Shown here piece by piece: positions 16,368-26,595 of a DNA stretch of 64,000 nt. Source of the DNA: Halostella salina (GTDB taxonomy: Archaea > Halobacteriota > Halobacteria > Halobacteriales > Natronoarchaeaceae); the NCBI RefSeq assembly GCF_003675855.1, contig NZ_RCIH01000001.1, positions 62,001-126,000 on the forward strand, given 5' to 3'. Positions within the stretch are counted from its first letter, which is position 1. Every line of letters begins with the position of its first letter. A program made the position numbers and the translations under genes. The notes below the pieces were generated by a model. The model was not told the DNA's origin. It did no database searches and was given only the letters and a program-made list of their open reading frames with translations.

Positions 16368-17156
16368 ATGCCGACTGCGACAACCGACGGCGCGACGCTG
16401 TACTACGAGACGGACGGCGAGGGCGAGACCGTCGCGTTCGTCGGCGACGCCGGCTACGGCGCGTGGCAGTGGGGGTGGACCGCGCCGGCCGTCGCCGGGC
16501 CGTTCGAGACGCTCGTGTACGACCACCGCGGGACGGGGCGCTCGGACGCGCCAGACGGTCCGTACGACGTGCCGACGCTCGCGGATGACCTCGACGCGGT
16601 GCTCGCCGATGCGGGGGCGCGTAACGCCCACCTCGTCGGCGCGGGGGTCGGCGGGCTGGTCGCGCTGGGGTACGCGCACCGGCACTCCCGTGCCGAGACG
16701 CTGACGCTGCTCGCCACGCCCGCGAGCGGCGACGACCTCCGGGACCCGGCGGACCGCCTGCTCGCCGACCCCGACGACCCGGACGCGCTCCGCGGGACGC
16801 TCGACGCGGCGTTCTCGCCCGAGTTCCGGGACGCCCAGCCGGATCTCATCGACGACATCGTCGGGTGGCGTGCCGCGGACGACGCCGGCCCGGAAGCCGC
16901 CCGGGCACAGGTCGCCGCCGCCGAGGCGTACGACCCCGAGCCGCTGTACGAGGTCACGCTGCCGGCGCTGGTGCTCGCCGGGACGGACGACCCCGTGGTC
17001 CCCGTCTCGTCGGCCGAGCGCCTCGCCGCCGACCTGCCGAAGGGCGAGTTCGAGGCGGTCCACGGCCGCCATCTCTTCTTCGCCGAGCAGTCCCGGCCGG
17101 TGGCGGACCGGCTGACGGGCTTTCTGGAGAGCCACGCCGATCTGGACCTGGAGTAG
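16368..17156 (+). CDS. Alpha/beta hydrolase fold protein lacking the nucleophile serine
   Basis: 262 aa alpha/beta hydrolase. The oxyanion region and the strand leading to YDHRGTGRSDAP are standard, and the later acid (AGTDDPVVPVSSAE) and His (VHGRHLFF) positions look intact. The nucleophile elbow, however, reads GAGVG (91-95), with Gly93 where G-x-S-x-G needs serine. Either the protein is not a classical hydrolase or it uses another residue. Length and overall fold match the haloperoxidase-like/hydrolase group. No signal peptide; cytosolic. It is followed by an amidotransferase in the same direction, with a gap of 84 bases. Confidence 0.8.
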   Translation: MPTATTDGATLYYETDGEGETVAFVGDAGYGAWQWGWTAPAVAGPFETLVYDHRGTGRSDAPDGPYDVPTLADDLDAVLADAGARNAHLVGAGVGGLVALGYAHRHSRAETLTLLATPASGDDLRDPADRLLADPDDPDALRGTLDAAFSPEFRDAQPDLIDDIVGWRAADDAGPEAARAQVAAAEAYDPEPLYEVTLPALVLAGTDDPVVPVSSAERLAADLPKGEFEAVHGRHLFFAEQSRPVADRLTGFLESHADLDLE

Positions 17157-17240
17157 CCCGCTTCGACCGCCGTCCCGAACGCCGGCAGGTTTCCGGCGCG
17201 GGCGTAACGCACTTGTCCCTCTCTCCACTGGACGTAACTG

Positions 17241-17942
17241 ATGAGTCGACCGCGTATCGCCGTGCTGAACGCCGCACACGACCCCGAGCACAACCGTCGC
17301 AACTTCCGGCGGGAGCTCGACGCCGACGTGACCGAGTTCGACGTCGTCGGCGAGGAGTTCCCCGAGACGTTCGAGTTCGACGGCTGTCTGGTCACCGGGT
17401 CGCGTGCGTCGGTCTACTGGGACGAGGAGTGGATCGAACCCACGAAGGCGTGGGTTCGGACCGCGATCGACCGCGGCCTCCCGTTCCTCGGCGTCTGCTG
17501 GGGGCACCAGCTCCTGGCGGACGTGCTCGGCGGGCGCGTCGAGCCGATGGGCGAGTACGAGATCGGCTACCGCGAGGTGCGCCACTCCGGCGACTCGCGG
17601 CTGTTCGACGGCATCGACGAGGCGTTCACCGTGTTCACGACCCACTCCGACGCCGTCGTCGAACTGCCGCCGGGAGCCGAGCCGATCGCCGCGAACGATT
17701 ATTCGAACCACGGGTTCCGCAAGGGCCGTACCTTCGGCGTGCAGTTCCACCCCGAGTACGACATCGAGACGGCCGAATACGTGACCGAGGGGAAGGACCT
17801 GCCGGAGCCGCGGATCCAGTCGGTGCTGGACGGCATCAACGCCGAGAACTACGCGGCCGCCTGCGAGGCGAAGGCGCTGTTCGACAACTTCCTCGACTTC
17901 GTCGAGGAGGTGTCCGACGCGCCGCGGGCCGCCGCGGACTGA
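17241..17942 (+). CDS. Class I glutamine amidotransferase domain protein
   Basis: 233 aa stand-alone GATase1 domain, which releases ammonia from glutamine or hydrolyses a related gamma-glutamyl bond. The catalytic triad is visible: Cys86 in GVCWGHQL, and His170 and Glu172 in VQFHPEYD. GMP-synthase-like proteins of this type are widespread but their acceptors are unknown. A T-rich stretch just after the stop (17951-17955) may serve both as terminator and as part of the next promoter. Confidence 0.85.
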   Translation: MSRPRIAVLNAAHDPEHNRRNFRRELDADVTEFDVVGEEFPETFEFDGCLVTGSRASVYWDEEWIEPTKAWVRTAIDRGLPFLGVCWGHQLLADVLGGRVEPMGEYEIGYREVRHSGDSRLFDGIDEAFTVFTTHSDAVVELPPGAEPIAANDYSNHGFRKGRTFGVQFHPEYDIETAEYVTEGKDLPEPRIQSVLDGINAENYAAACEAKALFDNFLDFVEEVSDAPRAAAD

Positions 17943-17950
17943 CTGCAACC

Positions 17951-17958
17951 TTTTTATT
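17951..17958 (+). promoter_or_regulatory. TATA box for the gene at 17981
   Basis: TTTTTATT is centred about 26 bases before the ATG at 17981, again giving a leaderless transcript. Confidence 0.5.
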
Positions 17959-17980
17959 CAATCGGGACAAGCAAAAAACG

Positions 17981-18847
17981 ATGAGTGCCTCGTCCGTCGT
18001 CGACTCGCTCCGACAGCCGGAGTACACCGGCGAGAACCGCTGTACGCCGTGTACCGTCGTGAACGTGATCCTCGCTGTACTCGGCAGCGCCGCGGTGGGC
18101 TGGCTCGCCGCGACGGTGGCCGGCCCGTCAGTCGGCGCGGGGGCGGGGGCCACCGCGTTCGCGCTCTGTCTGGCCGCGATCTACCTGCGGGGCTACCTCG
18201 TCCCCGGGACGCCGACGCTCACGAAGCGGTATCTCCCGGACCGCGTGCTCGCGTGGTTCGACAAGGCTCCCGCCGCGGTCGACCAGTCGACGGCGGCCGA
18301 TTCGGCGCGCGACGCCGACGCGGAGTTCGACCCGGTCGACCCCGAGCAGGTCCTGCTCGACGCGGGGGCGGTCGAACCCTGCGAGTCGGTCGACGACCTC
18401 TGTCTCGCCGACGGGTTCCGCGAGACGTGGGTCGGCGCGATGGACGCGGATGTGACCGCGGACGACGCCGTCGCGGCGCTGGGGCTGTCCGTCGCGGACT
18501 GCCAGCTAGCCGAGTTCGAGGGCGCGTACCGCCTGGAGCGTGACGGCCGGCGCGTCGCGCAGTGGCCGTCGAAGGCGGCGCTGGTCGCCGACGTGGCCGG
18601 CGCGACGGCGTTCGAGCGGCAGTACGACGGCTGGGCGTCGCTCGACTCGGAGGACCGCGGCCAGTTGCTGTCGGCGCTTCGCCTCTTTGCCGACACGTGC
18701 CCGCTCTGTGGCGGCCGGGTCGAACTCGGCGAGGACACCGTCGAATCCTGCTGTCGGTCCTACGACGTGGTGGCGGTGACCTGCGGCGACTGCGACGCCC
18801 GCCTGCTGGAGGAACGCTGGGACGGCGACGCCGCAGCGGCCGCGTAG
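17981..18847 (+). CDS. Membrane-anchored zinc-ribbon protein, function unknown
   Basis: 288 aa. Two membrane helices lie at about residues 27-48 and 52-70, after a short N-terminus with CTPC. The rest is cytosolic or exported, acidic, and ends with a likely zinc ribbon: CPLCGG, then a CC pair and CGDCDA near the C-terminus. I do not recognise the family; the arrangement resembles other haloarchaeal small zinc-finger membrane proteins. The start is set by the TATA box at 17951-17958. It precedes the acyl-CoA dehydrogenase in the same direction by 49 bases, but joint function is not evident. Confidence 0.6.
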   Translation: MSASSVVDSLRQPEYTGENRCTPCTVVNVILAVLGSAAVGWLAATVAGPSVGAGAGATAFALCLAAIYLRGYLVPGTPTLTKRYLPDRVLAWFDKAPAAVDQSTAADSARDADAEFDPVDPEQVLLDAGAVEPCESVDDLCLADGFRETWVGAMDADVTADDAVAALGLSVADCQLAEFEGAYRLERDGRRVAQWPSKAALVADVAGATAFERQYDGWASLDSEDRGQLLSALRLFADTCPLCGGRVELGEDTVESCCRSYDVVAVTCGDCDARLLEERWDGDAAAAA

Positions 18848-18896
18848 GGGCAAGAATTGCGGAGCGCTTTTCATCCGCCGGACGAGAGAGTATCGC

Positions 18897-20060
18897 ATGC
18901 TCGACTACGTGGGACTGGAGGCGGATCTGGACGAGGAAGAGCGCCTGATCCGGGACACGGCTCGGGAGTTCGTCGAGGACCGCGTCATGCCCGACATCGG
19001 GGAACATTTCGAGGCGGGGACGTTCCCGACCGACCTCATCGAGGAGATGGGCGAACTCGGCTTCTACGCGCCGAACCTGGAGGGGTACGGCTCGCCGAAC
19101 GTGAGCGAGCGGGCCTACGGCCTGCTGATGCAGGAACTCGAGGCCGGCGACTCCGGGATCCGGTCGATGGCCAGCGTGCAGGGCGCGCTGGTGATGTACC
19201 CCATCCACGCCTTCGGCAGCGAGGCCCAGAAGGAGCGCTGGCTCCCGGACCTCGGTACTGGCGACGCCGTGGGCTGTTTCGGGCTCACGGAGCCGGACCA
19301 CGGCTCGAACCCCGCCGGGATGGAGACCCGGGCCGAGCGCGACGCCGGCGAGTACGTCCTCAACGGCTCGAAGACGTGGATCACGAACTCGCCCATCGCG
19401 GACGTGGCGGTCGTCTGGGCGCGGGACCGCTCGGCCGAGGACGACCCCGTCCGCGGGTTCCTCGTCGAGACGGACCGCGACGGCGTGACGACGAACAAGA
19501 TCGACGACAAGCTGTCGATGCGCGCGTCGGTCACCGGCGAGATCGGGCTGAACGACGTGACCGTGCCCGAGGAGAACGTCCTCCCGGGCGTCTCGGGCAT
19601 GAAGGGCCCGCTCTCCTGTCTCACGCAGGCCCGCTACGGCATCGCGTGGGGCGCGGTCGGCGCGGCGCGGGACTGCTTCGAGACCGCGCGGGGGTACGCG
19701 CAGGACCGCGACCAGTTCGGCGGCCCCATCGGCCGGTTCCAGCTCCAGCAGCGCAAGCTCGCCGAGATGGCGACGCAGATAACGACCGCGCAACTGCTCG
19801 CCCACCGCCTCGCGGACCTGAAGGAACGCGGCGACCTCCGTCCGCAGCACGTCTCGATGGCCAAGCGCAACAACGTCCGGATGGCCCGTGAGCAGTCCAA
19901 AGTCGCCCGCGAGATGCTCGGCGGCAACGGGATCACGACGGACTACTCGCCGATGCGCCACATGGCGAACATGGAGACGGTGTACACCTACGAGGGGACC
20001 CACGACATCCACACGCTGATCCTCGGGGAGGACCTCACCGGGATTCCAGCCTACGAGTAG
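18897..20060 (+). CDS. Acyl-CoA dehydrogenase, glutaryl-CoA dehydrogenase-like
   Basis: 387 aa FAD-dependent dehydrogenase that forms an alpha,beta double bond in acyl-CoA. The central part matches the glutaryl-CoA dehydrogenase subgroup (SVQGALVMYPIHAFGSEAQK, GCFGLTEPDHGSNP) and the catalytic glutamate is Glu366 in YTYEGTHDIH. It is cytosolic, and electrons go to an electron-transfer flavoprotein. The true substrate cannot be told; a short-chain or dicarboxylyl-CoA is likely. The stop codon lies inside a hairpin (see the repeat entry at 20037-20144). No beta-oxidation partner genes adjoin it. Confidence 0.9.
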   Translation: MLDYVGLEADLDEEERLIRDTAREFVEDRVMPDIGEHFEAGTFPTDLIEEMGELGFYAPNLEGYGSPNVSERAYGLLMQELEAGDSGIRSMASVQGALVMYPIHAFGSEAQKERWLPDLGTGDAVGCFGLTEPDHGSNPAGMETRAERDAGEYVLNGSKTWITNSPIADVAVVWARDRSAEDDPVRGFLVETDRDGVTTNKIDDKLSMRASVTGEIGLNDVTVPEENVLPGVSGMKGPLSCLTQARYGIAWGAVGAARDCFETARGYAQDRDQFGGPIGRFQLQQRKLAEMATQITTAQLLAHRLADLKERGDLRPQHVSMAKRNNVRMAREQSKVAREMLGGNGITTDYSPMRHMANMETVYTYEGTHDIHTLILGEDLTGIPAYE

Positions 20061-20144
20061 CGCGCAAGCGCTACGAGTGACGGTGGAATTCCGGTGAGTA
20101 ACCGGCATCGCCGCCTACGAGTAGCGAGGCGACGGCGTCGCCTC
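20037..20144 (+). repeat. Hairpins and a short direct repeat at the 3' end of the dehydrogenase gene
   Basis: ACCGGGATTCCA (20037-20048) pairs with TGGAATTCCGGT (20084-20095) with one mismatch, enclosing the stop codon. A second perfect hairpin, GAGGCGA-CGGCG-TCGCCTC, lies at 20126-20144. A 14-base direct repeat GCCTACGAGTAGCG occurs at 20049-20062 and 20113-20126, so the last codons plus stop appear twice. Possibly an mRNA 3'-end stabiliser or a small repeat unit; no T-run follows, so it is not a classical terminator. Confidence 0.5.
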
Positions 20145-20273
20145 GAACGAACGGCGGAGCCGTGAGTGGCGGGGCGGCCCGCCGGAAGCGAGCCATTCCC
20201 ACCCGCACCGGTCCCGGATCGACGGCCTCTTTGACCGCACGGCCCGAGTTCGCCCCGAGAGCTGACTATCTCG

Positions 20274-21449
20274 ATGGAGTGGCGATACAGGGAGACGGTG
20301 CTCGTCCTGAGCACGCTGGCGTTCTTCGCGACGATGGCCGGTCGGCTGGCGATCAGCCCGGTCGTGCCGGCGATCACCGACGCGTTCTCGGTGTCGAACG
20401 GCGTCGTCGGGCTGGCGCTGACGGGGCTGTGGATGGCGTACTTCGCGGCGCAGTTCCCGAGCGGGATCCTCGCCGACCGCTTCGGCGAGCGGCGGGTCAT
20501 CCTCGTCGCGGTTGGCGGGACGGCCGTCACGAGCCTGTTGCTCGCGGCCGCACCGGCGTTTTCCGTCTTCGTGCTCGCGACGGTGCTGCTCGGCGGGGTC
20601 GCGGGCCTCCACTACAGCGTCGCGTCGACGCTTCTGGCCCGGACGTACACCGGCAGCCTCGGCGCGGCGATCGGCTTCCACAACTCCGGCGGGCCGGCGG
20701 CGGGGCTGGTCGCGCCCGTCGCCGCCGCGTGGGTCGGCGCGCAGTACGGCTGGCGGCCGGCCGTGGCGCTCGGCGCGGTCGTCGCCGTCCCCATCTTCCT
20801 CCTCTTCGCCTGGCGCGTCCGGCCGACGGAGCCGCGCCGCCCCGACGACCCGATGGCGGAGCGGTTCGACCGCGACCCGATCGTCGAACTGCTCTCCCGG
20901 CCGCGGATCGCCTTCACCGTCTGTCTCGCCGCCGCGGGGGCGTTCGTCTGGCAGGCAACGTCGTCGTTCCTGCCCACCTTCCTCACCGCCTTCCGCGGCC
21001 AGTCCCAGACGGTCGCGGGTGCGGTGTTCTCGGCGTACTTCGTCGTGCAGGCGGTCACCCAGGTCGGCGTCGGCGCGGTCTCGGACCGCTACGGCCGGGA
21101 GCCCGCAACCGCCGGCTGCATGGTGCTCGCGGCCGCCGGGTTCGCGCTCCTGATCGCGGCACCGGGCACCCTCGCACTCGCGGCGGCGGTCCTGCTCGTC
21201 GGCACCGGTCTCGGCTGGGGCGGCGCGCTCATCCCGCGGTTCATGGACGAACTCGGCGACGAGGAGCAGGGCGCGGGCTTCGGCCTCGTCCGAACGGTGT
21301 ATGGCGTCGTCGGCTCGTTCGGCTCGGTCGTCACCGGCCTGCTGGCCGACCTGTTCGGCTGGGCCGTCTCCTTCGGCGTGCTCACGGGGCTGCTGGTGCT
21401 CGTGTTCGCCGCGCTCGCCGTCAACTGGGTGCTCGAACTTGGGTACTGA
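20274..21449 (+). CDS. Major facilitator superfamily transporter
   Basis: 391 aa, about 12 predicted membrane helices in two halves, with the MFS loop-2 signature GILADRFGERRVI. It resembles the transporter at 53178-54347 (shared features include FMDELGDEEQGAGFGLVRT against FMDHLAPDERGTGFGLVRT and the SRP..F.T/F.VCL region), so the two are paralogues. The substrate is unknown; proton-coupled uptake or efflux of a small molecule is expected. The start at 20274 gives a short N-terminus before helix 1. The gene downstream is a phosphotransferase, transcribed the same way. Confidence 0.85.
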   Translation: MEWRYRETVLVLSTLAFFATMAGRLAISPVVPAITDAFSVSNGVVGLALTGLWMAYFAAQFPSGILADRFGERRVILVAVGGTAVTSLLLAAAPAFSVFVLATVLLGGVAGLHYSVASTLLARTYTGSLGAAIGFHNSGGPAAGLVAPVAAAWVGAQYGWRPAVALGAVVAVPIFLLFAWRVRPTEPRRPDDPMAERFDRDPIVELLSRPRIAFTVCLAAAGAFVWQATSSFLPTFLTAFRGQSQTVAGAVFSAYFVVQAVTQVGVGAVSDRYGREPATAGCMVLAAAGFALLIAAPGTLALAAAVLLVGTGLGWGGALIPRFMDELGDEEQGAGFGLVRTVYGVVGSFGSVVTGLLADLFGWAVSFGVLTGLLVLVFAALAVNWVLELGY

Positions 21450-21571
21450 CTCGTCGGAAGCCGAAACGACTAACTGCGCCGCCGCCGCAGTTTTCCGCGT
21501 CTTCTCCCGGCCGGAGCCGCGGCACCGTGTTGCGCTCCGGCCGGCCGTCGCACGAGACGCGACGGAACACC

Positions 21572-23753
<2,182 letters not shown>

Positions 23754-23837
23754 TCCGGCTCCGCGACGCCTCTGACCGCGGCGCCGCGACGGACCGACAC
23801 CGTAGCCTCTAAACGGGCGCTCCGCCACGCCGTAGGT

Positions 23838-24818
23838 ATGGACACGTACGACCTGATCACCCGGAACGCGGCCGAGGTGGTCACGGAGGACGAGGCGGAG
23901 GCGCTGGCCGAGGACCCCGACGGGAAGCGGGCGTACGTCGGCTACGAGCCCTCCGGCGTGCTCCACATCGGTCACATGCTGACCGCGAACAAGCTGATCG
24001 ACCTGCAGGAGGCCGGCTTCGAGGTGACCGTGCTGCTGGCGGACGTGCACGCCTACCTGAACGACAAGGGCACGTTCGAGGAGATCCGCGAGACGGCCGA
24101 GCGGATGCAGGCGCAGTTCATCGCGTACGGGCTGGACGAGGCACAGACGGAGTTCGTCTACGGCTCCGCCTACCAGATGGACGAGGAGTACGAACTGGAC
24201 CTGCACAGCCTGCAGGTCGAGACGTCGCTCAACCGCGCCCAGCGCGCGATGGCCGAGATCCAGAGCGGCGAGACGGCGAAGGTGAGCCACGTCGTCTACC
24301 CGCTGATGCAGGCGCTCGACATCGAGTACCTCGACGTGGATCTGGCGGTCGGCGGGCTGGACCAGCGCAAGGTCCACATGCTCGCCCGGGAGAACCTGCC
24401 CGCGCTGGGCTACGACTCGCCGACCAGCCTCCACACGCCGATCCTCGCGGACCTCACCACGGGCGTCGGCAAGATGTCCTCCAGCACGGGCGTCACCATC
24501 TCGATGGAGGACACGACCGAGGACATCGAGGAGAAGGTCAACTCGGCGTACTGCCCGCCGACGCGGGACCCCGACCCGGACGACGACGGCAACGAGCGCG
24601 AGAATCCGGTGCTGGAGATCTTCCGGTACCACGTGTTCCCGCGGTTCGAGACGGTCGTCGTCGAGCGCCCCGACCAGTACGGCGGCGACCTGGAGTACGA
24701 CGACTACGAGGCGTTGGCCGACGACCTGGAGGGCGGCGAACTCCACCCCGCCGACGCGAAGTCGGCGCTGGCGGAGTACCTCGACCGGCTCATCGAACCC
24801 GGGCGGCAGAAGCTCTGA
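23838..24818 (+). CDS. tyrS: Tyrosyl-tRNA synthetase
   Basis: 326 aa class I synthetase charging tRNA-Tyr. The signature HIGH (43-46) in VLHIGHMLTANK and KMSSS (212-216) are present, and the size is right for the archaeal/eukaryotic-type TyrRS lacking the bacterial C-terminal domain. The sequence preceding HIGH (GYEPSG) is typical. The start ATG at 23838 agrees with the conserved N-terminus. It is not obviously in an operon. Confidence 0.96.
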   Translation: MDTYDLITRNAAEVVTEDEAEALAEDPDGKRAYVGYEPSGVLHIGHMLTANKLIDLQEAGFEVTVLLADVHAYLNDKGTFEEIRETAERMQAQFIAYGLDEAQTEFVYGSAYQMDEEYELDLHSLQVETSLNRAQRAMAEIQSGETAKVSHVVYPLMQALDIEYLDVDLAVGGLDQRKVHMLARENLPALGYDSPTSLHTPILADLTTGVGKMSSSTGVTISMEDTTEDIEEKVNSAYCPPTRDPDPDDDGNERENPVLEIFRYHVFPRFETVVVERPDQYGGDLEYDDYEALADDLEGGELHPADAKSALAEYLDRLIEPGRQKL

Positions 24819-24843
24819 GGCGACGAAACGGTTTTCCGACGTT

Positions 24844-24863
24844 ACATATGACCGGTACATATG
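24844..24863 (+). promoter_or_regulatory. Repeated CATATG with central ACCGGT at a gene start
   Basis: ACATATG-ACCGGT-ACATATG forms a direct repeat of seven bases around the palindrome ACCGGT; each CATATG is itself a palindrome. The second copy overlaps the ATG of the small gene at 24861. The symmetry suggests an operator used for autoregulation or a TATA-related element. Confidence 0.4.
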
Positions 24864-25028
24864 CCGGAGCGAAACCACGCTGCTGGTGAACGATCCCTTC
24901 TCGATCTCGCGGGGGTCCTCGATGACGAGGAAGCAACCGCGCTGCGAGAGGCGATCGACGAGCTGTCGCTAACACCGGAAACGGAGACGCTGGAGCGCCT
25001 CAGCGAGAAAGAATCCGGACGTGACTGA
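24861..25028 (+). CDS. Small acidic protein, possible antitoxin-like regulator
   Basis: 55 aa, below the usual size for automatic gene calls. It begins MPERNHAAGERSLLDLAG and continues with VLDDEEATALREAIDEL, a helical acidic pattern similar to small haloarchaeal antitoxin or regulatory proteins, although I cannot name the family. The codon use is typical of neighbours and the frame is framed by repeats at its start. No toxin gene lies next to it. It sits between tyrS and a small membrane protein gene on the other strand. Function unknown. Confidence 0.4.
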   Translation: MPERNHAAGERSLLDLAGVLDDEEATALREAIDELSLTPETETLERLSEKESGRD

Positions 25029-25040
25029 TCGTCTCCGGAC

Positions 25041-25229
25041 TTACATCATCCCGCCCATCCCGAGCGAGCCGAGCAGGTTGCTGACGAGGGCCTTCACGGT
25101 CAGTCCGAAGCCGAGCAGCATCAGCGCGAGGCCGGCCGCGATGATCCGACTCTCCCACGCGACCAGCGCCAGTCCGACAAGCACGACGACGAGGCCGACC
25201 AGTCCGGCCGCGCCGAGTTTCCTGAGCAT
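25041..25229 (-). CDS. Small two-helix membrane protein
   Basis: 62 aa: [19 protein letters not shown] opens a first membrane helix and a second follows (about residues 30-46), with a glycine/methionine-rich C-terminus ending MGGMM. This shape recurs in haloarchaeal genomes as a conserved small membrane protein (DUF7470-like), but I know no function. It is convergent with the small gene at 24861 and divergent from the eIF-1A gene. Confidence 0.6.
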   Translation of the reverse strand: MLRKLGAAGLVGLVVVLVGLALVAWESRIIAAGLALMLLGFGLTVKALVSNLLGSLGMGGMM

Positions 25230-25288
25230 GGGTGCGCCGACGGTCGCCGGAACTTAAAGCGCGGCGATTCCGCCGACGACTCCCGCGA

Positions 25289-25297
25289 TTTTAAAAG
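25289..25297 (+). promoter_or_regulatory. TATA box for the eIF-1A gene
   Basis: TTTTAAAAG is centred about 27 bases before the ATG at 25320: a strong leaderless promoter. Confidence 0.65.
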
Positions 25298-25319
25298 TCT
25301 GCCGTGCCTTGGTACCCGT

Positions 25320-25604
25320 ATGAGCGACAATCAGGGGCGCAAAGACCTCCGTATGCCGGACGACGACGAGGTGTTCGCAACAGTGACCGAGATGCTGGGC
25401 GCGAACCGCGTCAAGGTGCGCTGCGCGGACGGCACAGAGCGAACCGCCCGGATCCCGGGCAAGATGCAGAAACGCATCTGGATCCGCGAGGACGACGTGG
25501 TCCTCGTCGAGCCGTGGGACTGGCAGGACGAGAAGGCCGACATCACCTGGCGCTACGAGAAGCAGGACGCCGACCAGCTCCGCGAGGAAGGTCACATTCA
25601 GTAG
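25320..25604 (+). CDS. eif1A: Translation initiation factor eIF-1A
   Basis: 94 aa OB-fold factor that promotes initiator tRNA binding and start-site selection on the small ribosomal subunit. The family core is clear: [39 protein letters not shown] and the [15 protein letters not shown] tail. Normal length for the archaeal factor. It is followed by rio1 in the same direction; the two are often found together and both act on the 30S subunit. Confidence 0.95.
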   Translation: MSDNQGRKDLRMPDDDEVFATVTEMLGANRVKVRCADGTERTARIPGKMQKRIWIREDDVVLVEPWDWQDEKADITWRYEKQDADQLREEGHIQ

Positions 25605-25661
25605 CTCTTCTATGGCGACATCGCAACCTCTACCCCGATTAGCCGCCGATCCGTCCCGCCC

Positions 25662-26522
25662 ATGACCGGGGAGTTCGAGCTGGTCGACCGGGAGAACGCC
25701 GACGCCCCGGGCGACGAGTGGGCGGAACTCGACGTGTCGGACACGGAGGCCGACCGCATCGCCCGCCGGCGGGACCGCGAGTTCGACGAGTTCCGGAAGA
25801 AGATCAAGAACAGCGAGCGGTTCAAGGTGGAGGCGTCGGTGTTCGACGACGCCACCTTCGCCGCGCTGTACAAGCTGGTGCAGGACGGCTACGTCGACGC
25901 GCTCGGCGGGCCCGTCTCCACGGGCAAGGAGGCCAACGTGTACGCGGCGCTGGGCGGCGACGGCGAGGTGGCGATCAAGGTGTACCGGATCAGCGCGAGC
26001 AACTTCCGGGACATGCGGGACTACCTCACCGGCGACCCCCGGATCGAGGAGCTGGGCGGCGACAAGAAGCGGGTCGTCCTCGCGTGGACGAAAAAGGAGT
26101 TCGCCAACCTCAAGCGGGCGCAGGCCGCGGGCGTCCGCGTCCCCGAGCCGATCGCCGTCGAGCGCAACGCACTGGTCATGGAGTTCCTCGGCCACGACGG
26201 CGAGCGGGCGAAGCGGCTCGGGGAAGTCCACGTCGAGAACCCGGAGACGGCCTACGAGGTGCTCCGGGAGTACGTCCGCCGGCTGTACGACGCCGGCCTC
26301 GTCCACGGCGACCTCTCGGAGTACAACGTCGTCGTGTACGACGGCCACCTCGTCGTCATCGACGTGGGGCAGGCGGTGACGATCCACCACCCCAACGCGG
26401 AGGACTTTCTCGAACGCGACTGCGAGAACGTGGCCGCCTTCTTTGCCCGGCAGGGCCTCGACGTGACCGGCGACGACCTGCTCTCGTACGTCCGCGAAAA
26501 CGCCGACCCCCGCGAGAACTGA
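25662..26522 (+). CDS. rio1: Rio1-type serine kinase/ATPase
   Basis: 286 aa atypical protein kinase that acts in late small-subunit ribosome maturation. Motifs: nucleotide loop STGKEANVY (86-94), lysine in AIKVY (Lys106), catalytic loop HGDLSEYN (215-222, Asp217, Asn222) and metal-binding IDVGQAV (Asp234). The acidic N-terminal 60 residues include a basic helix (ARRRDREFDEFRKKIK) typical of RIO1. It is adjacent to the eIF-1A gene (57-base gap), consistent with a translation-related transcription unit. Confidence 0.93.
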   Translation: MTGEFELVDRENADAPGDEWAELDVSDTEADRIARRRDREFDEFRKKIKNSERFKVEASVFDDATFAALYKLVQDGYVDALGGPVSTGKEANVYAALGGDGEVAIKVYRISASNFRDMRDYLTGDPRIEELGGDKKRVVLAWTKKEFANLKRAQAAGVRVPEPIAVERNALVMEFLGHDGERAKRLGEVHVENPETAYEVLREYVRRLYDAGLVHGDLSEYNVVVYDGHLVVIDVGQAVTIHHPNAEDFLERDCENVAAFFARQGLDVTGDDLLSYVRENADPREN

Positions 26523-26595
26523 GCGCGGTCCGTTGCGGGGCCTGATCGGGGCCGACCTGCCACGGGACCTGCCCGCGGTCGGCCGCGAACCGCAC

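Noticed and set aside
24848-24889. An ATG just before the small protein at 24861
   Set aside because: It is in another frame and meets a stop after 13 codons.
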